NCBI GenBank assembly: GCA_949825065.1
Contig: OX463842.1
Span: forward strand, 31,590,582-31,654,581
From: Odontocerum albicorne
Lineage: Eukaryota; Arthropoda; Insecta; Trichoptera; Odontoceridae
Direction of reading: 5' to 3'
DNA length: 64,000 nucleotides
In this document: positions 1 to 11,660 of the stretch, piece by piece
Layout of the letters: the number at the start of each line of letters is the position of its first letter
Position numbering within the stretch: position 1 is the stretch's first letter
Translations under genes and position numbers: made by a program
Notes under the pieces: model-generated
The model's database searches: none
The model's input: the letters and a program-made list of their open reading frames with translations, nothing else
What the model was told of the DNA's origin: nothing

Positions 1-290
1 CACAAAGATACCTGTGCAGTACTAAAACTCTTTACTGTAAAGGAAATCACAAAGATACCTGTGCAGTACTAAAACTCTTTACTGTAAGGGAAATCACAAA
101 GATACCTGTGCAGTACTAAAACTCTTGATAATTATTCTAAAATAAAATTTGGCAAAGATAGTAAACTGTATGAACAGATTATCAACATGCACTATCCTTT
201 ATTGTAGATAAATAACAAAGATAGTAAACTGTATGAACAGATTATCAACATGCACTATCCTTTATTGTAGATAAATAACAAAGATATCAA
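1..290. repeat. Two adjacent minisatellites (47-bp and ~63-bp units)
   Basis: The first array has a 47-bp unit containing GATACCTGTGCAGTAC. There are about 2.6 copies from 1 to 124, and the array probably continues off the left edge. After a short spacer, a second array with a ~63-bp unit containing CAGATTATCAACATGCAC runs twice (about 153-280). Both units include CAAAGATA, so one array may derive from the other. Neither is coding. Confidence 0.9.
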
Positions 291-414
291 TGGAATGCAA
301 AAATAATTTCTTGTTAAGTATTCTACTTTTCTTTATTTAATTAACTCGATTACAGCATTCAATATAGTGAAAATGTTATTATATAATTATGTAGATGGAG
401 AGTAAAAAAATCAC

Positions 415-716
415 TGATTATTACGATAATTTAGCCACAATAGTCCTTTGCCTTGAAAGCGTTTAATCAAATATTTCTACATTTGAGATAATTTGCACTT
501 TCGATACATTATATTATTCCGCCAATCTAACCACCATCTTCCTTAGACCTGACAGCGTTGAACCAAAAATGTCCACATCCGAGCCAGTAACCGTATTGCA
601 CTTTCGACACATTCTATTATTCCGCCAATTCAGCCACCATCCTCCTTAGCCCAGACAGCGTTGAACCAAATATGTCCACATCCAAGCCAGTAACCATATT
701 GCACGTTCGATACATT
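415..716. repeat. Three diverged tandem copies of a ~103-bp unit
   Basis: The phrases ATTATTCCGCCAAT and GCACTTTCGATACATT recur at about 103-bp spacing. Copies 2 (about 517-619) and 3 (about 620-716) share long identical blocks around GACAGCGTTGAACCAAA. Copy 1 is more diverged. No reading frame persists through the copies. The following stretch (717-1164) shows nothing recognisable. Confidence 0.8.
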
Positions 717-1164
717 CTCACTTTTGTGTGATAGAAACTTGTGTTATTCCTATATGTATGTACTCGTAGCTGCAATTAAAATGATCTGCAGCCCATAATA
801 GTTAATATCTAATTGAAGTAAACAAAATCTTCCTGAGATTTTGGATCCTGTTTCTGAATGGAAGAGATTGAATATTTTTTCTTAGTAATAGAACACAGTC
901 AGAAAAACCAAAAAAAAAAAGAATCACTAAAGATACTTTAAATTGCTTTTTGAGTCACGCTAAGACCAGGAGATAAAGTGACATGGTTTGAGAGGAGACC
1001 TTATATTGGTTTGTAAAACTTTCTAGATTGCAATTAAATACTAAAATGTGTTAAAATAATCTATGCTTTATGTTGTATTATTAAATACATACACTACTCA
1101 ATGAGGACTTCCCCAGTTTATATTAGTCAGTCTGATTCTCGACCTGATGTTACCCGAAAATAAA

Positions 1165-1395
1165 AATGGAAAAGGATTCCAATCTGGCAAAATAATTCAT
1201 TTGGTAACAAAACTTATACGTGTGCGCAGGGTTACAATACTCATGTGCGGATGTTGTACGGTGACGAATCGCAAGTTTCATGCCCTCTAGTGATTCTTAA
1301 CCAAAGAATCGGTTAACGTGCCTAAAGATAATGCTACCTCCCGACTTTGCTCTTCAATATGTCCGAATAACTAGTTCAAATATGTTGAAGGGTAC
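1165..1395 (+). mobile_element. SINE family B body, 5' truncated
   Basis: This matches the non-tRNA body of the copies at 7815-8175, 34190-38092 and 43620-43800. It has a 'TCTGGTAA'-like start, a middle block resembling ACAATGACGAACCGCGAG, and a 3' part with CAATATGTCCGAATAACTAG. The tRNA-like head is missing, so this is a truncated or old copy. Confidence 0.6.
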
Positions 1396-1664
1396 AATAC
1401 GAACAAAAAAATAGGAAGCTAATAAACTTGAGTTCAACAATAAATTCAGATCGTGTGCCTAATACTGAATCCTGGATGGTAGGCAAGCAATCAAACTACA
1501 GGCATTAGACCACGACGCCTGTCCTGAATGTGAATAAAATGGTACACAGCTGTAATCAATTTATTTATTTGCTTGCCAGAACAAATTCAGTTCAACAAGT
1601 TACTCGTACTTAACTGGGTCAATAATTCTAAATGAACATTATGTGGATCGGACAGTTCAATTTA

Positions 1665-1870
1665 ATAATGATGACGACCTCCGTTGCCTAGTTGGAAAAG
1701 ACGCTTGTCTCCCAACATAGAGGTTGCGGGTTCGTATCCGCTGGAATCCAGTAATAAAAAAAATATATGTTCCAGTATGGAGTTCACTTAAGGTTTTTGG
1801 CCACATGGCAATATCATAAACCCGCCAAATTTTACTGTATACAACGCAAGTGTAATACGAGTACAATACA
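1665..1870 (+). mobile_element. tRNA-derived SINE, family A, near full length
   Basis: The head (about 1670-1750) has an A-box-like 'TTGCCTAGTTGG' and a B-box-like 'GGTTCGTATCC', typical of a tRNA-derived pol III promoter. The body follows after an A-run: 'TTCACTTAAGGTTTTTGG', 'CCACATGGCAAT', 'AACCCGCCA', 'TACTGTATACAACG'. The same head-body order recurs at 6943, 19798, 28428 and 47230, which defines the family. A family from a new insect would need curation before naming. Confidence 0.8.
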
Positions 1871-1924
1871 TTAAAATGCTTTAAAACAAGAATGACATGT
1901 AATATTTAAACGGTCAAATAATTC

Positions 1925-2680
1925 ATAACATTCGATATGCTGATACTGTTCTTGCAGATGATTTATAGAGTCTACAAGCTTTTCTGGAAAAAGTTAACAT
2001 GACTTTTAAAAATAAAGATTTAGAATACACACATCAAAGACTAAGATTGTCAGTAAAATAAAAGAACAGACAAGGTTACTTCTTGATTTTAAAAGTGAAA
2101 TTGTTCAACAAGTCCAAGAGTGTAAATATCTGGGATGTTGACTGAATGATCAATGGTATCAGTATCGAGAGATCAAAGTAAGAGTGGAGATGGCATGAAG
2201 CTACTTCTTCAAAATGCAAAATTTTCTCTGCAACAAGGATTTTAATCACGACTAACGTAAGCGAATTTTGCGTTGCTACATATTTTCCATACTTCCCTAT
2301 GGTGTTGAAGTATGGCCAGTCACTCATGTCACCACTTTTAAATGTGGTACTATCGAACAGTACTAAATATCATGGGTTGACAAAGACCGTAAATATGGTA
2401 TATTGAAATAGATGAATAAAGAGAGATAAGTATTATCCACCATCAAAAAGAGAAAGTTAGAATACCTTTGACATATGAAGAAAACTATGTGATCCTTTAA
2501 TTGATATACTGATATTACAGAGGAAAATTCATGGCAGAAATACAGGAAGAAGACTTTCTTCCTGGTTGAAAAACTTATGGGGTGGTTGAATGGTACCATA
2601 TCTTTGTTAAAATCTATTGTCTTGATAACCATGACGGTCAAGATAACCATAATGACCGCCAAGAGAACTTTAAATAAGAA
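1925..2680 (+). pseudogene. Non-LTR retrotransposon reverse transcriptase, 3' part (degenerate)
   Basis: Plus-strand translation across frames gives an RT catalytic-box remnant (IRYADTVLADD, about 1934-1960). It is followed by pieces of the C-terminal region normally found after the RT domain. These include a 'YLG'-type segment near 2130 and a basic tail resembling 'HGRNTGRR...SWLKNLWGG' near 2530-2590. Stops and frameshifts are frequent, so it is dead. The order YADD then C-terminal tail fits a 5'-truncated LINE of the CR1/RTE-like assemblage; the clade is not resolved. The next stretch to 3394 holds AT-rich sequence with weak inverted repeats around 2765-2905. Confidence 0.7.
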
Positions 2681-3394
2681 TAAGAATTGTTTGATCGATT
2701 CGAATATTAAATTATGATCGACGTTTCGAAACCGTTGAAGCTTTTATTTTTAGGTTAACGTTACTTATTATTAATATTATCGTATTCGGAAATATTTTTG
2801 ACATTGCCTTGAGGATGAAGGCTGTAAAACATTCGAAGCATAAGACATCATTTAAGCAAACTCAAAACGGCAACAATACCGAATAATATTTTAAAATAAT
2901 AATTATTGTTAAATTCTTGACTGACATTTTTTACGAAACTCCATAAAAAACTAAGGAAAAGTATAATTTAAATATGAATATTTTAAATGTCATCATATCA
3001 AAATTAAGAACAACTAAACCCCTTCAACACTAAGATGTTTTATACCCAAAAACTTTTTTCTCTAAAATATTACCTTTTGTCACATTCAATAATAATTTAT
3101 TTTATCGAGTATCAATCAAAGTTAATAAAAATTATGATTTTTTAAAACGAAGCGGAGAGGATAAATCAGACCAGTCTTCAATTTTTTTATTATATTGTAT
3201 TTTATTTATCTTAGACGTGACAAATATACATAATTTGCGAAAAAAACAAAGGGTTTTTAATTTGGACACACAATTTTAATGGATCTGGGTTTGGTGCCTT
3301 TCATTTGTCGTTTTCCCAGTAAACCAGGCTTTTGCCTGTATCTCACTGATGACATATAGCATGAAAAAATACATCGATACTTATTTCCGATTTT

Positions 3395-4230
3395 TTATTA
3401 TATAAAACCCCGTTGCACATTCTCATCAACCTGACAAACAGTGACAGTCAATTACATGTGAGGACATCATGCGAATCAAACTCCTCACACTTCATCACTC
3501 CAGACAGACCAAAACGTTAATCCCACAATATACCGCACATAATCATAAAAAAAAAAACATCACACTCAAGAGCTCACACAAACCTTTGCTACAAGTTATT
3601 CCTCTTGCAAGCCCAAGTATTCAAACTACTCGCAATAACAACCACACTCCGATCGACTGCCTGAATTGTTTCCCTTCTTTTGCCTTTATTGAATTTGGCA
3701 CCCCATTGTATGTCATGGGAGCCAAATAGGTATATCGCTTTTGGGAAAAAGATGTTTTAACTCTAGGGATGGTGAACATTTGATCAGCTTCCATACGTGT
3801 CATGTGTCTCTGCTGAGTCTGTATCTTCCCCCCTCTCGATGGATTGAATGCCGATGCCGAATGGATTTGAAATACGAATTGGCTATGTTCAGAATCCGAT
3901 ACTCCCTGAAAAGCTCCACTGTAGGATACCGGGCAGGAAGACTATTAATCATGTTTATAATCATTTTTTGGGAAACCTGTAGGATGTGTTTTTGTGTTAA
4001 GGTGCATTCCCCAAAATTAATATACCGTAAGAAAGTGTCGACTGATATAAGGCGAAGTATATACTTTTAAGAATATTTTCTATATACTTTTAAGAATATC
4101 TGAGCACATTTCGAATCATACGGAATATGTATCCTAGTTTTGAGTATCGTTGATATTATTGTATTTCTGCTCTATTTCGTGTTTAAAAAAACTCCAAATA
4201 AAAAATATAAAAAAAAACCGAATGATTGAT
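3395..4230 (+). other. Possible small transcription unit (TATA box, short ORF, poly(A) signal)
   Basis: TATAAAA at 3401-3407 is followed about 25-30 bp later by an initiator-like TCATCA. An 86-codon ORF starting at 3469 follows. A second, overlapping 109-codon ORF lies at 3741-4070, and AATAAAAAA occurs near 4197. The 86-residue product is basic, has no clear signal peptide and resembles nothing I know. Base composition is less AT-biased than the surroundings from 3600 to 3950. It may be chance or a decayed LTR promoter. A short 20-odd-bp tandem duplication lies at 4060-4102. Confidence 0.2.
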
Positions 4231-4834
4231 TGACAAGTTGTTTAGGAGAATTGATTATGAAAAGAAGCTTTCTGAAAGTCCATACATTTCTCTCTAGTAA
4301 TTTTTATTGATGAGTAAAAAGAAATATTCAATTTAACGCATGATTCGGTTTGACAGCAATTGAAAAATAGATTTTCTTTTCCAGCAACTGAATATGCTGA
4401 AAATGCGTATAACGGTCAAGACTACTTTGTGTGCTTTATGAGATAAGCGATGCGAGAAGAGGTACACTTGTATTTCTGGGAAAGGTGATTGGTTATGTCG
4501 TAAAATATCTCGCATTAAATACAGAGATTTGTTTTATCTGCCACTTCATAGTTTCTAAGCCTTGTGAATGATTTCTGGTTTATTTTCTCTGATTTATTAG
4601 CCAAATGAAGTGATCTTTATTTCACGGAATTCTGTGGACGTATGTTACGAGTATATATTAAAAAGAACCCAACCAATAAAATATATCTCTTGATCAATTT
4701 CTTGTATATACATTTTTAACTATCGACAATACAACATTTACAACTAGTACAACCTGGGGAGTTTTATTGCTATGTGGTAATTTCTTTTAACCGATCAGAT
4801 GGATGCTACAGAAACCGTAGGTTAAAACTAGACT

Positions 4835-4945
4835 AGACCCCTTTTTAGAAAAAAATCGGGTACGAACGGGAATCAAACCCACAATTACCGGGCTAGAAAA
4901 CATGCATCTTATCAATTAGGCTACGGTGGTTTTGATTGGTTTTTA
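4835..4945 (-). mobile_element. SINE family head fragment (minus strand)
   Basis: On the minus strand this reads as the tRNA-like SINE head: an A-box-like 'GCCTAATTGATAAGATGC', then a B-box-like 'GGTTTGATTCCCG', then the start of the body. The 3' body is missing. Confidence 0.65.
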
Positions 4946-6369
4946 TTAATTTTAATTTAATATTTTCTAGCCTTGTAACACGATATAACAATCTAATACA
5001 GTTATTCTTTCATTAACATGGTTTCTATTTACGCGTATTCACTTAAATGCTGTTTATATATTTTGCTTGGAATTAACATAGATGGACGGAAAATAACATC
5101 AAGAATCATCTACAACTGCAAGAACGACAACAGTAACAATGTAAGATTCAACCATCGAGAGTGAGATTAAATGAATAGGTATATCAAATTGTAAGTTCCG
5201 TATTTTTCTTCTTCGAAAAAAATCCTTCACTCTCATTAAAATGTATGTTTTATAAGTTATCAGTAACCATTTAAATAATCTTATAAACAACTAAAGCTTT
5301 ATTAACTAATTTTGAATATAATAACTGGAAATATATAAAAGTTACCTATTTTGTAAAGCATTCAATTCCTTTACACAATGTTTTTTTAAATCAATTACTC
5401 GCATAAATGGAGGGCATACTGTTTATCAAATAACTCTTATCCCTTTGATACGCATAAAAACAAATACCTATAACCTTTAATGCGTATTATTTTCCATTGA
5501 TTGTTGCGTCTTATATTATATTTTCGTTACCTGTGTAGAGTTATAAAATGTAGATAAGTATTTCACGTCCCTTGCCTTAGCGACGGGAAAGCAATCCGTA
5601 CAAAAACCAAGCGTGAGATGGAATAAAAGTTTTCAAATTTGATGCGTATTATAACGTTGCCGTAATTCAGAAGAGCTCTTTCATTGAAAACGAAAGAACA
5701 ATTTTCAGGTTAAAGCGGTTAGAACTGTACCGAAACTAGGTTTTAACGGTTTCAGTGAGCGACTAAATGATTTCATTAGAAGCGTTATTCGTTATTTTCT
5801 CAAGTCGTTAAGCTTTTGGTACGTCTAAGATTTTTCCGAACGAAAATTGTTTTATTTCGAAAAAAATATTTTCCTTTAAACCTGTTTTTTTAGACCTGAG
5901 TTTATTTTTATTACGAGTTGCGGACATTATATAAAACGTGTAAAATGTTATATTGTTGACCTTTTTCAAAAAATAAAGTGAAAATGTCGGACTCGCTATG
6001 TTTATGTAGGTACTATAAAACATTGTAATAAAATTAAATGAAAAAAACTTGCTACAAAATGTTCATCGATATGGATCATATAAGTGAAATGTTTTCAAGA
6101 AATTGAATATGAATAAGTTGATATGAAATGTAATATATTTGTTAAGGTGAATTAAATTATATGTATTGATTTTCTGGAGCTCGCTAAGAACTAATATATT
6201 AATTGAAAGACTATAGACATTTTCAATAAATTAAAATATTACAAAAGTATTTAATGATACTTAAAATATTGCTGGGTATTTCATGGACAGAACGACGCAC
6301 AAACACGTCTTTATACTAGAAAAAGTTAACATCTCAAAGACGCTATTAAGTATGTGTACTCAACGCATT
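4946..6369. other. AT-rich sequence, nothing recognised
   Basis: Both strands contain only short ORFs with low-complexity translations. I find no splice-flanked coding block, SINE head or LINE motif here. It lies inside the long intron of the GTPase gene. Confidence 0.5.
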
Positions 6370-6625
6370 ATTTAGTTATTCGGTCACATTTTGCGCAAAC
6401 ACACTATGGAAAGACTCATAGTTTCACGAAATGTGGAGGGTTGCAGGAGCAGGCGTAAATAATCAATGCGACTAGGAAAAAAGTACTACAGGTCGGTTTT
6501 CACCACAAGATCTGCGAACAGTGGAATGCGGAGAAGACTGTTTACGGCATACAGCAGCATCAGTGTAGGTCAAGTTCGTCAGCATTGAGATCATGACGTA
6601 GGACAAGAATGAAAAGATGACTTTT
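6370..6625 (+). pseudogene. LINE 3' coding end fragment
   Basis: Plus-strand frames give 'LFGHILRKHTMERLIVSRNVEG' style sequence. This is the 'GHVLR..' plus basic-linker signature found at the C-terminus of many arthropod non-LTR retrotransposon polyproteins, and it is followed by a DHD-like tail. Stops interrupt it. There is no upstream RT domain, so this is a 5'-truncated relic. Confidence 0.55.
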
Positions 6626-6720
6626 TCTCAAAAAAATCTTATCTTTAGTGCATTTTATTTTATTTTGAAAAGGCAGATCAAAGCGCCACTACAAAAAATA
6701 AATATAAACCCATAATATCA

Positions 6721-6771
6721 GATGAATACTAGGTTTGTTTTTCACAGTGGCAAACAAGCCTAGTATTCATC
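6721..6771. repeat. 20-bp inverted repeat hairpin
   Basis: 6721-6740 pairs with 6752-6771 over 20 positions with one G.T wobble (core GATGAATACTAGG). The loop is 11 nt. No flanking element explains it. Confidence 0.8.
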
Positions 6772-6814
6772 AGACCTATAAATGATGAGATTGGTATCTT
6801 AATTATGTAAAAAG

Positions 6815-7155
6815 GTTCCTTTCTGGGTTTCCTTTAAGGTTTTTTTATTTATCTTGTTGGTTTGAATAAATTACCAGATGGCAACAAACTCACCAAGTTG
6901 TACTGTATTTAACTAAAATGCATTGCACTACAATAATGACAACCTCCGAGGCCTAGTTGGTAAGACGTTTATTTTCCACCTCCGTAGGTCAGTGATTGAT
7001 TCGCATTGGTACCCAGTTTGTTTTTTTTTGAAAACGGTTTCCAGTCTAGTTTTCAATTAAGGTTTATTTTATAACTTTGTGTATGGTTGAAAAAAAAATG
7101 CTACATGGCAACAAATCTGCTAGGAGTACTATTTACAACGACACTGTGGTACGAT
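6815..7155 (+). mobile_element. Two SINE family A copies in tandem (tail fragment, then near-complete copy)
   Basis: 6815-6940 is a family A body and tail (CTTTAAGGTT, CAGATGGCAACAAACTC, TTGTACTGTATTTAAC). It runs directly into a new tRNA-like head at about 6943 (CCGAGGCCTAGTTGGTAAGAC). That head is followed by its own body to about 7155, with GCTACATGGCAACAAATC. The head-to-tail arrangement suggests insertion of one copy at the tail of another. Confidence 0.7.
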
Positions 7156-7689
7156 GATAGAAAAAGTTCGATGGAGCTGATTTAGAAAATTCTGAAACTT
7201 TTTATAGCCGGTGTTTTGGTTTGTGTTGAGTTTGTGTTTTGGTTTGCGTTGAGTTGAACAAAAGTATGACACAAAAAAGGAATTTTTCAGCTACAAAATA
7301 TAATAAGAAATAACATATTTACATTTCTAAATCTGGATACGCTGACGGAAATAAAACAATTTATCATTTTAAATGCTGGATTTGGTTCATCTCTTGAGTT
7401 GAATAATTCAAGAGATTTCCTAAACCAAAATCCGCTGAAACCGTTCCTTTGTACCTGAATGTGGATCAATTTTCATACGGGCTACATCCGAATAAAAGAA
7501 AAATAAATTAAATTTTAAAAGTGATTTTAATATATTACACACATTTTTATTTTCGAACGATGGTATAAAAATTTATACAAATATATTTATTTTGCTTGTA
7601 AAGTACTTCTTTAAAATAAATATGTAACGCATAGCGCTTTACTTACAATTTTGAAACAAATTTTCGATATTATCGTATCTCGGGTATCA
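7156..7689. other. AT-rich intronic sequence, nothing recognised
   Basis: Only a short local duplication of GTGTTTTGGTTTG (about 7211-7250) is visible. There is no coding or element signature. Confidence 0.45.
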
Positions 7690-8175
7690 GTATCAGGCCT
7701 CTTCAACATTTTTTTGGTTGCCTGTAAGAAATTGCCACATGGCCATAAACCCACCAGTTTGTACTTGATAAAACGAAAATGCAATAAAATAATATATATG
7801 TTATTACTTCCATGAAGATTACCATGGCATAGTCTGTTACACGCTTAACTTTCACCCGCAGGTTTCGAGTTTGATTCCCGATAGTACCCAAAAAAGGGTT
7901 GAGGGTTGATAGTACCCAAAAAAAGGGTTGAGGGTTGATAGTACCCAAAAAAGGGTTGAGGGTTGATAGTACCCAAAAAAAGGGCTCAGTCTGGTAAGAT
8001 AGAACGTATGGTAGTAATACTCCTACGGTAGTATTGTCAAACGTACAATGACGAACCACGAGTTGTATTTCTACTCTAGTGGTTGTTGGCTGAAGACAGT
8101 GTTGTCACCAGGTCACGTCCTTCAATACGTCCGAATCACTAATTTGTATATGTTAATGAGTACCAAATAAATGAG
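7690..8175 (+). mobile_element. SINE A tail followed by a SINE B with expanded internal repeat
   Basis: 7690-7800 is a family A tail (CCACATGGCCATAAACCCACC). From about 7815 a tRNA-like head begins (GGCATAGTCTGTTACACGC, then B-box-like GTTTGATTCCCGA). At the head/body junction a 28-29-bp unit is tandemly repeated nearly four times (7880-7983; unit GATAGTACCC, A-run, GGGTTGAGGGTT). The family B body follows with CTGGTAA, CAATGACGAACCACGAG, GTCCGAATCACTAA and ends near 8175. Confidence 0.75.
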
Positions 8176-9198
8176 AAAGAAACTCTTCTCAATACTTACG
8201 ATTTGTTAATGTCCTTTTTGACTAACAAGTTTTGACTGTCCGCGTAAAAAGGTTACCTGAATTAGCGTTCTGCAAAAGGACGAATGTAAACAAAATCGAA
8301 AAAAGGATAATACGGTTTTTTTTTCAAATGATTTCGTTGTGCAAATCCGATTTGGTGTCAAACGCGATCCATATAAATTCATGTAAAAATGTAGAGATTG
8401 TAAAATTTAACGAAAGTTTCAGAAACGAAAAACTAGAATGCCCTTTAATATAATAAAACTCTTAATCTGCCTTTCAATTGCCTTCAAATATTATTCTTAT
8501 GCAACTACATTACAATAATATAATTAGCTAAAATGTGGCTGGCTGCTGCCGGGCTTTGGATATTTATGGAGAAAAGGGGGTCACGAATTTGTGCCTAATG
8601 TGAGTTTAGCGGAAACATCACCCGTACATAATCATCCAGATATATCTGGAACGTTTTGCAATTCATCTGAAGTGAAAAAAAATGTAAAATTACAAAGAGA
8701 TTTCGCCCACATAGCACTTTTGTAATAAAAGATTTCTGATTAGTAATAAGAGATTTCTCAGTTTTTTTTTCAATTTCGTAAATAAAATAAGGCGCGTTCT
8801 TTAATAATTCATGTATAAAATTTAAATAGTTTATTTTTATCCACGTCCTGATGTCCTGATAAATAAAAGTGGAAAGTGACGATTTTACAGTTTGGACATT
8901 CAGCTGTCAGGTCATATATTATATCGGGGAGGTATTGATATAAAATGTGTTATAAGTAGTTAACTTCGTGTATATTTTATATACAAGCACCGTTTTATAA
9001 CATAACAGTTTTATATCACTTCAGAAACGTTATAAAAAAATCTGAAACTGTGTATGGCACAGGTTAATCGTCTAGTTGTAAAATAAAAGGGGTTATATTT
9101 AAGACACAGTGAACAAATATGCCTCTAGAAAACGTCAATATATTTTATAAAAAATACAATCTTGAAGAAATATAATGCATGCATTTGATTGATCTTAC
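8176..9198. other. Intronic sequence, nothing recognised
   Basis: A 73-codon ORF at 8232-8453 has no recognisable similarity. The rest is AT-rich. No exon carrying the missing GTPase motifs (NKxD or SAK type) is visible on the minus strand. Confidence 0.45.
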
Positions 9199-9335
9199 GT
9201 GAGGTTGTCCGGCAGTGTCCAGGATGTCAAAATATACCATCTCGTTATCCATGACAGTATGGAATGCATACACCTTCTCGAGGGTAGGGTCATACTCGCC
9301 GATGAAACGACGTGTGATAAATCTCACAACCATTG
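9199..9335 (-). CDS. Ras-like small GTPase (RERG/RASL type), coding exon 2
   Basis: On the minus strand a 137-bp exon is bounded by an acceptor (TTTTTGTTACAG, just above 9335) and a donor (GTAAGATC, just below 9199). It encodes residues 36-81 of the protein begun at 40653: switch I with YDPTLE (residues 50-55) and the G3 box DTAGQ (75-79), so the catalytic Gln is present. The [12 protein letters not shown] and [11 protein letters not shown] segments are typical of the RERG/RASL branch of Ras GTPases, which act as GDP/GTP switches in the cytosol or at membranes. Exon 1 ends in phase 1 and this exon starts with two bases that complete an Ala codon, giving GKT-A-MVVRF, exactly as expected in Ras. 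It ends in phase 0 after ...GQPH. No later exon is visible, so the 3' end lies left of the window. No disablement is seen. Confidence 0.9.
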
Positions 9336-9757
9336 CTGTAACAAAAACGTACACAAATATAAAAATTAAAACTGGTGTATTAGACAAGGTATTGAATATG
9401 ACATAACAGAGAACTGTTTCAGTTATTGGGTACATTAGTATATTATATAAGTTGTATGGTATTGTAAATCATTAATTCCTTTTCGTATCCGGATTATTAA
9501 TTGTTAAATACGTCACGTATTAAGTAGGAGGTAGCAGAGATCACCTTATCCATTGCATTAATTAGACCTTGACCTGAAGATGTAGTCTTAAATACTTGGA
9601 CAAGTTAGCATGTTTTGTGAACTCTGTATATGTTAGCATCAAAATTACATTCAACGCTACTTTCTTAAAAAATATATATGTTATTAAAGTATTACCATAA
9701 TAAATAAATGTTTTCATTCATGGAAAATAAAAAATGCATTTTTTAATCATATATATC

Positions 9758-10080
9758 AGGCGTGGTCAACCTTTTTAGGCCACGTGCAAAAACAGGTATT
9801 TCATAATGGTTTGGGGGCGCACATGTATTTTTTTAGGGACACGAGGTTCGACAAATTCGTACATTAAATTTGTTTATTGAATATAAATACAATTCACATT
9901 ATATGAATGTCATATCATATAAAAATCTAAATAAATTGTATATAAGTATTGTTTTGAACACCTATTACACATAAACATAAGTACCGTGGTGAGATTCTTA
10001 AAAAAAGTACTAGAAAAGTAATTTCACTCTTATTTTAAAATCTTTGAGTTTACCTCTGGGTATACCATAAGTTGTTGATC
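9758..10080 (+). mobile_element. hAT-like terminus (CAGG..GTGGTCAACCTTTTT), truncated
   Basis: CAGGCGTGGTCAACCTTTTTAGGCC at about 9759 resembles the 'CAG-G-GT-GGCAAACTTTTT' termini common in insect hAT non-autonomous elements, and similar ends bound 48897-49328. I find no matching right terminus, so extent and identity are uncertain. 9336-9757 shows nothing else. Confidence 0.35.
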
Positions 10081-11199
10081 TAAGGTCCTATAATTTAATA
10101 CAATAGTTTATTTTGAATATTTAATGAATATCACATAGAAATCGAAATACATTAAAATAACACACTGGCATTTTTTTTAAATTTGTTGCAAAATGTAAAA
10201 CTATCTAAGCTGTAATTCTTTGACATTTAAGTGTAAAATAATAAAATTCATATATTTTCTAAATTGATTAAAATACAAGTTAACGATTCTTAGACTTAGT
10301 TCATCATTTCCGTTTTGTCTTATTATTATTATTAATAATAATTATCAATATGTCTCTCTCTGTGGACATGATTCATTCATTCGTATGACACTCTTCAACA
10401 TGTCCCAACTGGCGTTGCGGAAATATCGAAGGTGGACAACATTAGTCGAGCCTTCTGGTTAATAGACTCACTGAAGTAGGCACAAAACTCAAGTATACTT
10501 TTCTACTGAACGTGAAAAGGCAGTACCACAATTCTAGCAAAGATCATTTCCTTTATACTATAAAACCCCAAGATTGTTACTAATACTCTTCGTTGAAGCT
10601 TTATGCAAACGATTTGTACGAATAGAATCCACACGCCTTCTCAAGTTGGCTCACACGTGGAAAAACGTGTGATGAATATCACGATTTAGCCGTGAAGAGA
10701 AACTCTGTTTTGTTTTATAACTTCGAAAAAAAAGAGATGTTTGCCGCCATGAATAAACTAGTGGGATACTCATATTAGAGCCACGTGCGTGCCAGAAACT
10801 CGTTAAAAGTATCCTCTCTGACGTACTTTTACGTTATAGCAATCTTCACATGATTTCCACATCATTCAGACTTTATGACTGGCATTCGTTTGAAATTTAA
10901 AACTTGGTTACTAAAAATATGCTTACTGGATTTTTTATATTTTTATCAGAAAATCCTTGCTGTCAAATTCAAGGTATATCGTAACGGTATATAAACATTT
11001 TTCCTTTTTACAGTTACATTCACTGAACTGTGATTATGTGTACTGGGTACTCCAGAAAAATATTATACCTTTAAGTGTTTGTTACTATAATGGCTTACTT
11101 TGAGAATCAATTACTCTCTTCGTTTGACTTTGGCACTTTGAAGTTTGATCGTTGACTATGTCACAGTTCTGCAAGTCTCCCAGTCCCGTTTTATTATTG
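10081..11199. other. Intronic sequence, nothing recognised
   Basis: AT-rich with short ORFs only. A small perfect TTATTATTATTAATAATAA-type palindrome lies near 10320. No element signature is visible. Confidence 0.45.
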
Positions 11200-11660
11200 T
11201 AACTAATCTATCACAATCGATACACTTAAATTGTTAAGAATATGATATTTCGTTTCACATACACACATACTATCACACAATTCCCTGTCAGGGTAAGCGA
11301 AAGGGAAAGAGTGGCAGACTTCCACATCTCGACATATACATCCTTCACATCTTCTGTATACATAAACCTTCTCATACAACTCATACCATTTCTCTAATTT
11401 TAACGATTCCATATTTCAAAATACCATTTACTTGATCCAACCATTCTTTCCTTGGTTTTCAACTCACATTTGCAGTATTTATTGGTTTTGTTGTTTTTTT
11501 TTTTCATTTATTCGTTGCAGATGCGCAAATCATCTCAGAGTGATCTTTTTCATCTTATTCAACACATCTTCCTTAAGTTCCAATTCATCTTTAATCACTG
11601 AATTCGTATTCCATCACGCATTGTCCCACCATGTATAGTATTCTTCTAAGTGGACACATT
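11200..11660 (-). pseudogene. LINE C-terminal coding end (minus strand)
   Basis: Reading the minus strand from 11660 down, frames give the arthropod LINE C-terminus series. First is an 'RIRNE'-like segment, then a cysteine/basic linker, then 'PRKEWLDQVN' near 11445, 'EKWYELYEKVYVYRR', and a terminal 'FPFAYPDRELCD'. The same block recurs at 12780 (+), 17320 (-), 32150 (-), 38930 (-) and 43020 (-), defining one abundant LINE family in this window. Multiple stops are present. Confidence 0.65.

Noticed and set aside
1..290. CRISPR-like array
   Set aside because: The repeats are contiguous with no unique spacers, in a eukaryotic context.
2695..2905. Possible Penelope-like inverted repeat around 2765-2905
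   Set aside because: The arms are almost purely A/T and imperfect, and the core motif is not clear.
9215..9406. 63-codon plus-strand ORF
   Set aside because: It is the antisense shadow of the GTPase exon.
9145..9435. A 96-codon frame spanning the GTPase exon
   Set aside because: Only 9199-9335 is exon. The flanking residues translate intron sequence beyond clear splice sites.
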